A stretch of 64,000 bases of DNA from RUG572 sp051884915 (GTDB taxonomy: Bacteria; Verrucomicrobiota; Kiritimatiellia; RFP12; UBA1067): positions 13,872 to 77,871 of the forward strand of contig JBJEWF010000029.1 in NCBI GenBank assembly GCA_051884915.1, given 5' to 3'. The notes under the pieces were generated by a model. That model saw nothing but the letters and a program-made list of their open reading frames with translations, did no database searches and had not been told where the DNA came from. This document shows positions 1 to 9,503 of the stretch, piece after piece; position 1 is the first letter of the stretch, and each line of letters opens with the position of its first letter. The translations under genes and the position numbers were made by a program.

Positions 1-275
1 ACCACGCCGGGCCGCAGACGGATCCGCGCGCCGCCGTCCAGCACCTCGCAGGCGTCCCACTTCTTGCCGCAGACGACGAGCAGCGAATCGCCGGCGGCCT
101 GCCCGGAGAGCGAAGTGCCCGCCGCGCGGAAGGTGATGGACTTCTTCTCCCGGCGCGCCCGCGCCACGATTTCGACGACCTGCCCCTCGTCCGCCGGCAT
201 CAGCACCTCTTCGGGGAGGATCCGGTAGAAACCCGCGTCGGTTCCCCATGCCAGACGCTCGATCGCCTTCTTCAT
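1..275 (-). CDS. FAD-linked oxidase (lactate/glycolate oxidase type), N-terminal part only
   Basis: The first 91 codons of a gene that runs off the left end. The protein begins MKKAIERLAWGTDAGFYR and continues through EVLMPADEGQVVEIVARARR to a glycine-rich stretch, FRAAGTSLSGQAAGDS. That pattern is the start of the PCMH-type FAD-binding domain of D-lactate dehydrogenase/GlcD-like enzymes, which pass electrons to quinone or to Fe-S partners. Its ATG overlaps the stop of the LdhH-like gene as ATGA, so the two are translationally coupled in one lactate-oxidation operon. Whether it carries a C-terminal Fe-S/CCG domain cannot be seen. D- versus L-lactate specificity is not decided. Confidence 0.8.
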   Translation of the reverse strand, partial: MKKAIERLAWGTDAGFYRILPEEVLMPADEGQVVEIVARARREKKSITFRAAGTSLSGQAAGDSLLVVCGKKWDACEVLDGGARIRLRPGV

Positions 276-2422
276 GCCGTCAAACCCTCCGCCAGCACCT
301 CGGCCACGTGCACGACCTGCACCTTCATCCCCCGCCTGTCGATTCCGCCGCGCACCTGCAGGGCGCAGCCCGGACAGTCCAACGCCACCCGCGCGGCGCC
401 CGTGGCGGCAATGCCGTCGAGCTTCCGCGCGAGAAGTTCCGCGGAAATCTCCGGGAATTTCAGCGAAAACGACCCGCCAAAGCCGCAGCAGCCGTCCTCT
501 TCCGCCGCCGGCACGTAGTTCGTCGCCGCCTTCAGCAGCGCGCGGGCCTTGCCGGCGCCGTCCAGAACCCGGCACAGGTGGCAACTCGCGTGGTAGGCCG
601 TGGGCGTCGGGGTCGGCACGCGCGGCAGCGCGTCCGGCCCCAGCCGGTCGTGGACGAACGAGCTGAAATCGCGGACTTTCTCCGAGAAGTCCCGCGCCTC
701 GTCGCCCAGCATCGCCACGTAGCCGTACCGGAGATGCGAGGCGCAGCTCGCGCAGAGCGTCACGATGGCGTCGTACGCGCCCGCCAGCGCCCGGATGTTG
801 TGCCGCGCCACCTTGAGCGCGGTCGCCTTCTCGCCCAGCTGCGAGAGCGGAAGGCCGCAGCAGGTCTGCTCCTTCGGAAACACGACCTCGACGTCCGCGG
901 CGGCGAAGACCTTCAGCGCCGCCGCCAGCTGATGCGGAAACACGAAATCCTGGGCGCAGCCGGCGAACAGCGCGATGCGGAGGCGCGGCGTCCCGGACGC
1001 CCGGTTCCGCCGCGCCAGCTCGTCCCACTGGTCGCGGAACGGCCGGGGCGCCAGCGCCGGCAGCGAGCGGAAATCCTGCCGGCCGAGAATGGCCAGCGGA
1101 AGATGGCGGACAAAACCGTCCTTCCCCGCCACCGGTCCCTGGGCGAACCTGCCGAACCTGAGAAGCGCGTGGAAGACGCGCCGGTCCGTCAGCGCGAGCG
1201 CGGCGAGGCGCGAGACCAGCGGCTTGCCGTCCTCCGCCGAGAACCGGGCGCGGATTTCGCGGATGAGTTCCGGCAGGTCGATGCCGCCCGAGCAGACCTG
1301 CCGGCAGGCGCCGCAGCCGATGCAGTTCTGGCAGAGGTTCTTCGCCACGGCGCGGTCGTGGTAGAGCCAGGTGAGAACGAGGCCGATGGCGCCGATGTAG
1401 ACGTGGCCCATCCGGTGTCCGCCCACCAGGCGGAAGACGGGACACACGTTGGCGCAGGCGCCGCAGCGCACGCAGCGGAAAATCTGCGAGAACAGCGGAT
1501 CGGCGGCGATGCGCGACCGGCCGTTGTCGACGAAGACGACGTGGAGGATCTTCCGTCCGGTCGGGCTTTTGGCACACGGCCCCGCGCCGCCGATGAACGT
1601 CGCGTAGGACGTCAGGCGCTGCGACGTGGCGTTGCGCGGCAGCACGCGCAGCGCGTTCAGCGCATCGTCGATGCGCGGGACGAGCTTGTCAAGCCCGGCG
1701 ATCGCCACGTGGACGCGCGGCAGCGTGTTGACGAGACGTCCGTTGCCCTCGTTCGTCACGAGGACCAGCGCACCCGTCTCGGCGATGCAGAAGTTGGCGC
1801 CGGAAACGCCCATGCAGGCCGCGTGGAATTTCGGGCGCAGCTGGCGGCGGGCGACCTTCACGAGCTTCTGGACGTCCTCGTGGTCCAGCTTCTCGCCGGT
1901 GGCCTTCTCGAAGTCGTCGGCGACCTGCTGGCGCGACAGATGGATGGCCGGCATTACCATGTGCGAAGGGCCTTCGCCGCGGAGCTGGACGATCCACTCG
2001 CCCAGGTCCGTTTCCTGGACCTCGATGCCGGCCTGCTCCAGATGGCCGTTGAGGCCGATTTCCTCGGCCGTCATCGACTTCGACTTGACGATTCGACCAA
2101 CGCCGTTCTCCCGCGCGATCGCGAGCACGATTTCGCGCGCGTCGGCGGCCGTGGCCGCCCGGTGGACGACGACGCCGCGCTTTTCCGCTTCCGCCTTGAA
2201 CTGGGCGAACAGCTCCTCCAGCCGCCGGGCCACGCCGTCTTTCGTCTCGGACAGGCGCCGGATCAGCGCGGGGCCGTCGATTTCGGCGAAGACGGCGTCG
2301 CGGGATTTCCGGTAGTCGACGGCGAACGTGTCGAGCGTCCGCCGCAGGAAGGTGTCGTCCAGGGCTTCCGCGATTTGCCGGTGGTAGGCCGAGGCGGTGC
2401 GGGACGTGCTGTGGCCGGGCAT
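272..2422 (-). CDS. LdhH-like lactate dehydrogenase large subunit (LUD + 4Fe-4S + CCG fusion)
   Basis: A 716-residue fusion. The N-terminal half is a LutB-type LUD domain (roughly residues 1-300, with GVSGANFCIAETGALVLVTN). Next come two 4Fe-4S clusters, CVRCGACANVCP and CQNCIGCGACRQVC. The C-terminal third has two CCG (heterodisulfide-reductase/LutA) cysteine sets, one around TCCGLPLSQLG and one around GCCGFGGSFSL. In Bacillus these functions are split between LutA and LutB. The fused form matches the large subunit called LdhH in Desulfovibrio-type lactate oxidation. It is cytoplasmic or membrane-associated and oxidises lactate to pyruvate. A GAGG Shine-Dalgarno precedes ATG. It lies 2 bases after the LutC-like gene and overlaps the next oxidase by 4 bases. 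Confidence 0.85.
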   Translation of the reverse strand: MPGHSTSRTASAYHRQIAEALDDTFLRRTLDTFAVDYRKSRDAVFAEIDGPALIRRLSETKDGVARRLEELFAQFKAEAEKRGVVVHRAATAADAREIVLAIARENGVGRIVKSKSMTAEEIGLNGHLEQAGIEVQETDLGEWIVQLRGEGPSHMVMPAIHLSRQQVADDFEKATGEKLDHEDVQKLVKVARRQLRPKFHAACMGVSGANFCIAETGALVLVTNEGNGRLVNTLPRVHVAIAGLDKLVPRIDDALNALRVLPRNATSQRLTSYATFIGGAGPCAKSPTGRKILHVVFVDNGRSRIAADPLFSQIFRCVRCGACANVCPVFRLVGGHRMGHVYIGAIGLVLTWLYHDRAVAKNLCQNCIGCGACRQVCSGGIDLPELIREIRARFSAEDGKPLVSRLAALALTDRRVFHALLRFGRFAQGPVAGKDGFVRHLPLAILGRQDFRSLPALAPRPFRDQWDELARRNRASGTPRLRIALFAGCAQDFVFPHQLAAALKVFAAADVEVVFPKEQTCCGLPLSQLGEKATALKVARHNIRALAGAYDAIVTLCASCASHLRYGYVAMLGDEARDFSEKVRDFSSFVHDRLGPDALPRVPTPTPTAYHASCHLCRVLDGAGKARALLKAATNYVPAAEEDGCCGFGGSFSLKFPEISAELLARKLDGIAATGAARVALDCPGCALQVRGGIDRRGMKVQVVHVAEVLAEGLTA

Positions 2423-2424
2423 GG

Positions 2425-2868
2425 TCAGTCCTCCACCAGAATGACGTGAAGCGCCAGAGGGCCGTGGACGCCGATGGCGCTCACGCGCTCGATGTCCGCC
2501 GTCCGGCTGGGTCCCGTGATGAACGACGTGTAGGAAATCCTGCCGTCCGCCTGGCGTTCCCGCAGGTAGGCGGCGAGGTCCGGCAGATCGTCGACGATGG
2601 CGGAGGCCTTCAGCACGATGACGCTCGTCTCGGGCAGCATCGTCAGGAGGCGCGTCTCCTCGTCGTCCGTCTCCACCACGCAGGTTCCCGTCGACGCCAC
2701 GCCGCGAACCGCGTGGACGACGCCCACGCCGCCGCAGTCCGCGGCCGGCCGCGCCCGGTCCTCGGCCACGAGCCGCGCGACCGCGTCCGCATCCGCCACG
2801 CGGCTCACCCGGCAGGCCGCTGCCGTCGCCCGTTCCACGAACAGATCAACCCGTTCCTTCCTGTCCAT
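2425..2868 (-). CDS. LutC-like LUD-domain protein
   Basis: A 147-residue single-domain protein with the LUD fold typical of LutC. Visible signs are the alternating hydrophobic core SVIVLKASAIVDDLPDLAAY and the characteristic C-terminal ITGPSRTADIERVSAIGVHG, followed by a short HVILVED tail. It is shorter than Bacillus LutC (about 240 residues), lacking much of the N-terminal region. LUD proteins are partners in the Fe-S lactate oxidase complex, and here it directly precedes the LdhH-like fusion. The upstream beta-helix gene ends only 10 bases before its ATG, so it may be co-transcribed with that gene by read-through. Confidence 0.8.
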   Translation of the reverse strand: MDRKERVDLFVERATAAACRVSRVADADAVARLVAEDRARPAADCGGVGVVHAVRGVASTGTCVVETDDEETRLLTMLPETSVIVLKASAIVDDLPDLAAYLRERQADGRISYTSFITGPSRTADIERVSAIGVHGPLALHVILVED

Positions 2869-2877
2869 ACGTCCGCC

Positions 2878-5800
2878 TCAGCGAAGAATGAGGAAAACGC
2901 CGGAGGCATAGTCAAGCGGTCCGACGACTGCCGCGCCCGTGTCCCCGGCGCCGGGCGCATAGGACAGGACGAGCGCGTTGTCGGCGGAAGCGGCAACCGG
3001 CAATTTGACCGTCCGGCAGCCGTCGTCCGCCGTGACGGACGCCACAACCGCGTCGTTGAGGGAAAGCGTCAAGGTGCCCGTCCCCGTCACCTCGACCGGC
3101 AGTTTCGCGGCGGAGGTCGTGGCGCGCCACGTCGCCGCGACGGTTCCCGCGGGAATGACCAGCGCGCCCGCCGCGTTCGTCGTGACCGACGCGTCGGCGG
3201 CGTCGACCGTCAGATGCCGGGGCGCCAGACAGGCCGCATAGACGGGGCGCCAGTCGAATTCGCGGCAGCCAAGATCGATCTTCCCGTCGTTGTAGACGCG
3301 CTGCCCGCCGGCAAAATCGGTTTCGCTCCCCTCCGCGCTTTCCGCCCGGAAGACGGAGGCGTCGCCCGCGTCAATCGCCGGAGAACCCGGCGAAACGGCG
3401 CCCGTCAGCCAGTCCACGCCCATCGACTCCCAGTCGTCCACGAAGACGAGATCGCGGCTGGACTCCAAATCGAAAGTCGGCTTGCCCGCTTCGCCGAGAT
3501 GGACAATCGCGCAATTCACCAGATTGCTGAGCGTATAGGAGGAGCCCGATCCGAAGATGCAGATGACCGAATTCGCGATCGGACACTCCTGCACCTTGCC
3601 CGCGCGGCCGAGTTCCAGGGACTGGCCAAAGCCCGCATTGTTGTACAGCGTGCAGTTCACCACGCCATAGTGGGCGAGCACGGCCGTATCGCCCAGATCG
3701 GCCCGGTCGATCAGGCACTGGATGTGGCGCGCGCCGCAGGAGGCGCAGCCGCCGGCGGTGGAGAACGACTTGCCGCCGCTCAAGCGGCACTTGTAGTAGA
3801 CGCCGCCCAGCACGCAGCCGCCGGAACGCGCGCAGCCGTTCGAGATGACGCAGTTCACGAACGTCGCCGTCGACGCGTCGCCCGTGGCCGCGTTCCACTT
3901 CGGCGCCAGCACGCAGCCGCCGCCATTGATGTCGGTCGGCCCGCCGATGACGCCCCGCGTGCCGCCGTTGCGGATGGTGAAGCCTTCCACCCGCGAACCG
4001 GCCAGGGCGATCAGGCCGCGCACGGCGTTCGTGCCGCAATTCGCGTAGTGGACGCCGTTGCAGGTTTCCCCCTCGGGATCGAACGCGCCCGTGATGAAGG
4101 TCGCCGACGGCGAACCGGTGGCGACCAGCCGCACGCCGGATCCGACCACGCCGCGGCAGCGCGGAAACGGGCGTTGCGAATCGTAGACGAAGATTCCGGT
4201 CGTATAGGAGGGCGTCCAGTCGACCGTTTCCCGGTCGTAGTCGCCCTCTGCCGCATGGATCGTGTCCCCGGCCACGGCGGACAGCGAAACCGACGCCAGC
4301 GTCCGGCGCGCCGTCTCCGGCGTGCACGCGTCGTTCCCGTCGTCGCCATTCACGGCGTCGATGTAGATGTCGCGGGAGAAAATCGGCGTCAAGGCGTACA
4401 GGGGGGCGGACGCGTCGACCGTGTACGTGTACGTGGCATCCGACGTGAGATTCGTCACGCCATTCACCACCCAGCCCCTGAGCGCGTGGGCGTCGGCGGG
4501 AACCGCCTGAACCGTCAGCGACTCGCCGTCGTCAACGTCAAAGACGCCCGACGGCGACACCGTGCCGCGCGCATCGCCCAGGACGATCAGCCGTTTGACC
4601 GGCACCTGGAAGGCGCCCGGAACCGGCGCGCCGTCCGCCTGCAAGTCGAGGCTCTGGCCGTCGAAATCCCCCACTTCGTAGCGGACGAAGTCCGACGGCG
4701 TGGGCGCGCCCGCCTGAAGCCCGGCGCAGCCGACGACCGGCCGGTAGTCGCGCGCGTCGGAGTCGGCCATGTAATAGTCCTTCTCGTACCCCGTCAGCCA
4801 GTTGCCCCTCGAACTGCCGGGCGAGATGAGATTGCCCATGACCCGCTCCGCCAGTCCCGCCGCCAGATCGTCCAGATAGCCGCCCACCAGCGCGTTGTTG
4901 CAGGCCACCGTGCATCCATTGGCCGTGTTGAACGAGCGCAAACGCGCGCTGGACACGTTGCGCCTGTCGTTCGGGGGAATCTGGAGGGAACATTCCAGCA
5001 GATAGTCGTTCTGCGCCACGCACGTGCACGCGACCGGATAGTTCTCGGTCGAGAAATACTCGGGCGAATAGTCGAGCACGCAGGCGGACAGCACGCTGCC
5101 GTAGGCATGGGTGCCGCGGTTTCCGCTCGTGCCGCTGTTCATGTTCTCCTCGGTCGTGAAGTTGTCGCGGAACAGGCAGCGCTCCGCCCAGCCGCCAACC
5201 ATGGCGCCCCATTGGGAGACGTTGTTGGAGAGAACGCAGTCCGTCAGATGGAGATTGGCCGACTGCACCGTCTTGCTGTCCACGTCGATCGGCATGGCGT
5301 AAAAGGCCCCCGCGGCCGTGCCGTCCTGCCCCGTCAGCGTAAATCCCTGGATCTGCGAAACGCGGGTCCTGCGCGAGGCGCGGACGATCGTGCTCACGTC
5401 GGATCCGCCGCGAATCACGGTCTGCGCCGCGCCCGCCGTCGACCGGATCGCCACGTCCTTCCAGATCGACACGCGGCAGGTGGCGGAGTCGGGACTGCTC
5501 TCCGTGTCCAGTCCCGCCGCCGAATTGACGCCCGTGGCGTAGACGCCCGGCTTCACGTGGACGACGCCGTTCGTCTGCGTCGCGTTGAAGGCGGCCTGAA
5601 TGGTCGGGTAGGGCTTCGCCTCCGTGCCGTCCGAATCGTCGCCCGCGTATGCGGCGTCCACCCACGTCTCGTCCGTCGCCCGGATCAGCGAAATCTCCGT
5701 CACGCCGTTCGTCTGCGGCGCGTACCAGAAGCCGCCGTCCGTCCCGCAGTCGGGAAACCGGTAGAGCGTATGCGCGAAAGCCTTGGTCTGCTGCACGAGA

Positions 5801-7134
5801 TAGCCGAAAACCGTCGTCGGCGTCTGCGGCGCCACGCGGATCTGCCCCACCGGGGCTTCCGACGAATACCAGAACTGGCCGTTGCCGCCCGGCCACGCGC
5901 ATCCCGCCGCCGTCAGGACGACGCCGGAGGCGGGGCGCAGAAACGCGAGCGCGGGAACGGCGTCCGTCTCGTCGGGCTGCTGTTCGATGGCGCCGATGTC
6001 CACGGTTCCGCCCACGACGCGCGGCCGCCCGAAGAAGTCGGTCCGGTAGGCCGCCGGAATCCAGCTCAGTTCCGCGTATTCGTTGCAGCCCGCGTCCTTC
6101 AGGCACCCGCCGGCAACCATCCGCCAGTCGCCCGAACCCGGCGAAAGGTACTGGCAGGCGTCCACGCCGCCCTGGCAGCCGGCGTCGGCACCGGCGGCCG
6201 CGATCCGCCCGTCGGTGCGCGAATCGACGCAGAACGCGGGCACGAAGTTCGCCGCGGCCGAAGAACCGGCAGCCAAAGAGTCGGCGGCCGTCTGGTTGTC
6301 GAGAACGGCGCAATTGTAGATGTAGTTGGACACATCGCCGTTCGGAGTCGCGATCGCGCAGGAATTGCGGATGAACGTGCAGTTGGCGATGTCCATCCGC
6401 TGCACGTTCGGCATGATGGAATGGGAGGAGACGCCATCGCCGCAGGCGGCGATCACGCAGTTGGCCGCATGGCTCCCGCGGTAGAAGACCTGGATCCTGC
6501 CGGTCGCGCGGCACCGGGTGATCAGGCAGCGGTAGAAATCGACGGTGAAATCGCTGGCGCCGCCCTGCCCCGCCCGGCAGTTGTCGATCGTGCAGTCGAC
6601 GACCGTGCACGCCGCCGCGCGCGAACTGATCGCGCCGCCGTTGCAGATCGCGTCGTTGTGCCCGGTTCCCGTTCCGACCGTCGCGCAATCGCGGATCGTG
6701 AAGCCCTGGATGACCGTGCCGGCGGCGGCGGAGTTCATGATGCCGCGGTGGGCGCCGACCCCCAGTCCCGATTCCGTGTCCGCCCAGGCGCCCACGATGT
6801 GGGTGCGCTCCTTGCCGTTGCGGGACACGAGCTTGATCGGTTTCGTGATGTGGACGACGGTGGGGATTGAAGTGACTTCCGGATGGTTGGAGTTTTGAAT
6901 GGCCACGTCCGTCGTTTCGCAGTACGTGCCGTCGTCGACCATCACCACGTCGCCGCTGCCGCACAGGTCGACCGCGGCCTGAATGGTCCGCTTCGCCAAC
7001 GCCCAGGACTTGCCCGTATGCGCGGCGTCATCCGCCCCCGACATCGACACGTAGTTCGTCGTCACGCCCTGCGCCGCCGCGCACGCGCACAGGCAGACCG
7101 CCAGCAGAAACCCCGTCAGACTATCGCTTTTCAT
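2878..7134 (-). CDS. Exported right-handed beta-helix repeat protein, three tandem modules
   Basis: A 1418-residue protein with a signal peptide (MKSDSLTGFLLAVCLCACA). Three segments of about 450 residues each open with a pectate-lyase/DUF1565-like signature: YVSMSGADDAAHTG near the N-terminus, YAGDDSDGTEAKPYPTIQAA near residue 500, and YIDAVNGDDGNDACTPETAR near residue 920. Each is followed by short repeats such as NCTFIRNS, DCVLSNN and NCVISNG that form beta-helix coils. The C-terminal 150 residues look like a beta-sandwich. No catalytic residues can be assigned, so it may be an adhesin, a surface protein or a polysaccharide-binding/lyase protein. A candidate promoter lies directly before the ATG. 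Confidence 0.75.
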   Translation of the reverse strand: MKSDSLTGFLLAVCLCACAAAQGVTTNYVSMSGADDAAHTGKSWALAKRTIQAAVDLCGSGDVVMVDDGTYCETTDVAIQNSNHPEVTSIPTVVHITKPIKLVSRNGKERTHIVGAWADTESGLGVGAHRGIMNSAAAGTVIQGFTIRDCATVGTGTGHNDAICNGGAISSRAAACTVVDCTIDNCRAGQGGASDFTVDFYRCLITRCRATGRIQVFYRGSHAANCVIAACGDGVSSHSIMPNVQRMDIANCTFIRNSCAIATPNGDVSNYIYNCAVLDNQTAADSLAAGSSAAANFVPAFCVDSRTDGRIAAAGADAGCQGGVDACQYLSPGSGDWRMVAGGCLKDAGCNEYAELSWIPAAYRTDFFGRPRVVGGTVDIGAIEQQPDETDAVPALAFLRPASGVVLTAAGCAWPGGNGQFWYSSEAPVGQIRVAPQTPTTVFGYLVQQTKAFAHTLYRFPDCGTDGGFWYAPQTNGVTEISLIRATDETWVDAAYAGDDSDGTEAKPYPTIQAAFNATQTNGVVHVKPGVYATGVNSAAGLDTESSPDSATCRVSIWKDVAIRSTAGAAQTVIRGGSDVSTIVRASRRTRVSQIQGFTLTGQDGTAAGAFYAMPIDVDSKTVQSANLHLTDCVLSNNVSQWGAMVGGWAERCLFRDNFTTEENMNSGTSGNRGTHAYGSVLSACVLDYSPEYFSTENYPVACTCVAQNDYLLECSLQIPPNDRRNVSSARLRSFNTANGCTVACNNALVGGYLDDLAAGLAERVMGNLISPGSSRGNWLTGYEKDYYMADSDARDYRPVVGCAGLQAGAPTPSDFVRYEVGDFDGQSLDLQADGAPVPGAFQVPVKRLIVLGDARGTVSPSGVFDVDDGESLTVQAVPADAHALRGWVVNGVTNLTSDATYTYTVDASAPLYALTPIFSRDIYIDAVNGDDGNDACTPETARRTLASVSLSAVAGDTIHAAEGDYDRETVDWTPSYTTGIFVYDSQRPFPRCRGVVGSGVRLVATGSPSATFITGAFDPEGETCNGVHYANCGTNAVRGLIALAGSRVEGFTIRNGGTRGVIGGPTDINGGGCVLAPKWNAATGDASTATFVNCVISNGCARSGGCVLGGVYYKCRLSGGKSFSTAGGCASCGARHIQCLIDRADLGDTAVLAHYGVVNCTLYNNAGFGQSLELGRAGKVQECPIANSVICIFGSGSSYTLSNLVNCAIVHLGEAGKPTFDLESSRDLVFVDDWESMGVDWLTGAVSPGSPAIDAGDASVFRAESAEGSETDFAGGQRVYNDGKIDLGCREFDWRPVYAACLAPRHLTVDAADASVTTNAAGALVIPAGTVAATWRATTSAAKLPVEVTGTGTLTLSLNDAVVASVTADDGCRTVKLPVAASADNALVLSYAPGAGDTGAAVVGPLDYASGVFLILR

Positions 7135-7140
7135 GCCGCC

Positions 7141-7170
7141 ATTCTACCACAACGCCGCCACGAATGGCAA
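7141..7170 (-). promoter_or_regulatory. Candidate sigma70 promoter of the beta-helix gene, near-leaderless
   Basis: On the minus strand TTGCCA (7170-7165) and TAGAAT (7146-7141) are separated by 18 bases. The -10 ends only six bases before the ATG at 7134. If used, the mRNA would have almost no leader, which fits the absence of a Shine-Dalgarno sequence before this start. Confidence 0.4.
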
Positions 7171-7380
7171 AAGGAAAGTTGCGGCGGAAGTCGTGCGGCC
7201 GAACGGCCCGGCCAAAGGGCGAATCCGGGATTCGGCCGCCAGGGGAGAAGCCCCCGCCGGATGGCCGTCGCCGCGCGCGGCGGCAGGTCGCGTCGATTCC
7301 GTCCCCGCGCGCGCGGCGCGCCGCCCCGTCCGCGTAGTCCCCCGGCAGGTCGGCCATGCGCCGGAGAGAACCGCCGGCGC

Positions 7381-7962
7381 TCAAATGCTTTCCTGCCGAC
7401 GGCGGGAAAATTCGCAGCCGCAGTACGACTGGCGATAGAGACCAAGCTCTTTGGCCCGGCGCAGGGACCGGAGAAAGCCGTCCTTCTTCTTGAAGTCGAC
7501 TTCAAGAAACGCCGGACCCGCCGCGGCCGATCCGCCGCACGGCGCCGCCGCAACCGTCCAGGCCGCGTCCCGTCCGGCCGCAAAGACGACGCGACTGGCC
7601 TTGTGCGGCGAAACCGTCAACGAGGTCGTGAAGGCGTCGCATCCCCGCGCCGCGGCATAGGCCGCCGCCCGCGCGAGATTGTAGCGGAAGCAGCGGGCGC
7701 AGCGCGCCCCCTTCTCGGGCTCGTGCTCGAAACCGCTGGCGACCTTCTCCAGCCAGTCGGCATGGTCGTAGGCGTCCACCACCACCTCCACGCCATCGGC
7801 CGCCGCGAGCCGGCGCACCTGCTCAAGACGCTTCTCGAACTCCGCGGCCGTGTCGACGTTGGAGTTGGAAAAGAACAGCACGACCTCGTTTCCGAGGTCG
7901 CGCAATGCGGGTTCGCAGGCGCTCGCGCAAGGTCCGCAGCAGGTGTGCAGGAGAACGTTCAC
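7381..7962 (-). CDS. queH: Epoxyqueuosine reductase QueH
   Basis: A 193-residue protein of the DUF208/QueH family, which reduces epoxyqueuosine to queuosine in the last step of tRNA wobble-base queuosine synthesis. The conserved cysteines are present: HTCCGPCAS at the N-terminus, CARCFRYNLARAA in the middle and YCGCEFS near the C-terminus. These bind the Fe-S cluster and the nearby metal. The length is normal for the family. It is the last gene of the block that starts upstream with guaB, with 30 bases between them. No other queuosine gene is in the window. Confidence 0.9.
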   Translation of the reverse strand: MNVLLHTCCGPCASACEPALRDLGNEVVLFFSNSNVDTAAEFEKRLEQVRRLAAADGVEVVVDAYDHADWLEKVASGFEHEPEKGARCARCFRYNLARAAAYAAARGCDAFTTSLTVSPHKASRVVFAAGRDAAWTVAAAPCGGSAAAGPAFLEVDFKKKDGFLRSLRRAKELGLYRQSYCGCEFSRRRQESI

Positions 7963-7992
7963 GGGCTGATGTCCGAGGCCGGACGCCGGCGC

Positions 7993-9495
7993 CTAGGCCT
8001 TGTAGTTGGGCGCTTCCTTCGTGATCGTGACGTCGTGCGGGCGCGCTTCGCGCTGTCCCGCCGCCGTCACGCGGTAGAATTTGCCGCGATCCTGGAGTTC
8101 GGCAATCGTCTTCGTGCCGCAGTAGCCGAGCGACGCGCGCAGACCGCCGCAGAACTGGGTCATGATCGAGTGGACGTGGCCCGCGTACGGCACCATGCCC
8201 TCGATGCCCTGCGGCACGAGATCGTCCTCGTCCTCGTTGTCCTGGAAATAGCGCGCGCGGGAGCCCTTGCCGTTCTTGAGGGCGGCCATCGAGCCCATGC
8301 CGCGATAGACGACGTATTTGCGGCCGTTCGCGTAGATCTTCTCGCCCGGCGACTCTTCCGTGCCGGCGAGCACCGAGCCGAGCATCACGGAAGACGCGCC
8401 GGCGGCGAGCGCCTTCGGAACGTCGCCCGAAAGCTTGATGCCGCCATCCGCGATCACGGGGACGCCCGTCCCGCGAAGCGCCTTGGCCGCGTTGTAGACG
8501 GCCGTCAGCTGCGGAATGCCGACGCCGCAGACGACGCGCGTGGTGCAGATGGAGCCGGGGCCGATGCCGACCTTGACCGCGTGCGCGCCGGCCTTCGCCA
8601 GCGCCACGGCCGCTTCGCCCGTCGCGATGTTGCCGGCGATGACGTCCACGTCGGGATAGTGCTTCACGATCCACGTGGTCATGTCCATGATGCCCTTCGT
8701 ATGGCCGTGGGCGGAGTCGACCACCACCACGTCGACGCCGGCGTCGGCCAGCTTCTCCATGCGCACGTAGTCGCCCTTGCCGCCCGAGACGGACGCGGAG
8801 ACGCGCAGGCGGAACTTGTCGTCGCGGTTGATCATCGAGTTCTTGTTCTCGACGATCTCCTGCACGTCCGTGAAGGAATAAAGCCCCACGAGGCGGCCGG
8901 ACCTGTCGACCAGCGGGAGCTTGCCGATCTTGTTGGCGCGCATGATCTCGTAGGCCTTCTTGAGCGTCGTGCCCGGCTTGGCCGTGACCATGACCTTCTG
9001 CATGACATCGGAAAGCTTGGCGGCGTCGAGCGGCGCGTAGCGCATGTCGCCCGACGTGATCATGCCGACGAGGCGCTCGTCGGCGTCCAGCACGGGGAAG
9101 CCGTTGAACTTGAGGCCCAGGCGGCGCTTCTCGGCGCGGAGGAAGCTGATGTCGTCGTTTTCGTGGAAGCAGACCGGCTTGGCGATCATGCCGTTGAGGT
9201 AGTTCTTGACCTTGGCGACCTGCGCGGCCTGGTCGTCGTTCTCAAGATTCTTGTGGATCACGCCGATGCCGCCGGCCAGCGCCATCGCAATCGCCATCGC
9301 GGATTCCGTCACCGTGTCCATGGCGGCGGAAACGAACGGGATGTTCATCTTCTGGCGGCTGGTCAGCTGCGTTTCGAGCGACGTGTCGTCGGGGAGGAAA
9401 TCCGCGTACTGGGTCACCAGCGTCACGTCGTCGTAGGTCAGCCCCTCAAACGGGAACGCCTTCATGAAGTCGTCCAAATACCTGTTCTTGGCCAT
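7993..9495 (-). CDS. guaB: Inosine-5'-monophosphate dehydrogenase
   Basis: A 500-residue enzyme of normal length that converts IMP to XMP with NAD+, the first committed step of GMP synthesis. It has a split catalytic barrel around a CBS-domain pair (roughly residues 100-220, with VGMITSGDMR and LVGLYSFTDVQ). The catalytic loop GIGPGSICTTRVVCGVGIPQ carries the active cysteine. The flap region has YRGMGSMAAL followed by RYFQ. The ATG at 9495 has AGGAG five bases upstream. A GTG two codons earlier is a less likely start. A TATAAT promoter lies directly upstream, inside the end of the transporter gene. Confidence 0.97.
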   Translation of the reverse strand: MAKNRYLDDFMKAFPFEGLTYDDVTLVTQYADFLPDDTSLETQLTSRQKMNIPFVSAAMDTVTESAMAIAMALAGGIGVIHKNLENDDQAAQVAKVKNYLNGMIAKPVCFHENDDISFLRAEKRRLGLKFNGFPVLDADERLVGMITSGDMRYAPLDAAKLSDVMQKVMVTAKPGTTLKKAYEIMRANKIGKLPLVDRSGRLVGLYSFTDVQEIVENKNSMINRDDKFRLRVSASVSGGKGDYVRMEKLADAGVDVVVVDSAHGHTKGIMDMTTWIVKHYPDVDVIAGNIATGEAAVALAKAGAHAVKVGIGPGSICTTRVVCGVGIPQLTAVYNAAKALRGTGVPVIADGGIKLSGDVPKALAAGASSVMLGSVLAGTEESPGEKIYANGRKYVVYRGMGSMAALKNGKGSRARYFQDNEDEDDLVPQGIEGMVPYAGHVHSIMTQFCGGLRASLGYCGTKTIAELQDRGKFYRVTAAGQREARPHDVTITKEAPNYKA

Positions 9496-9503
9496 AATCA
9501 CTC

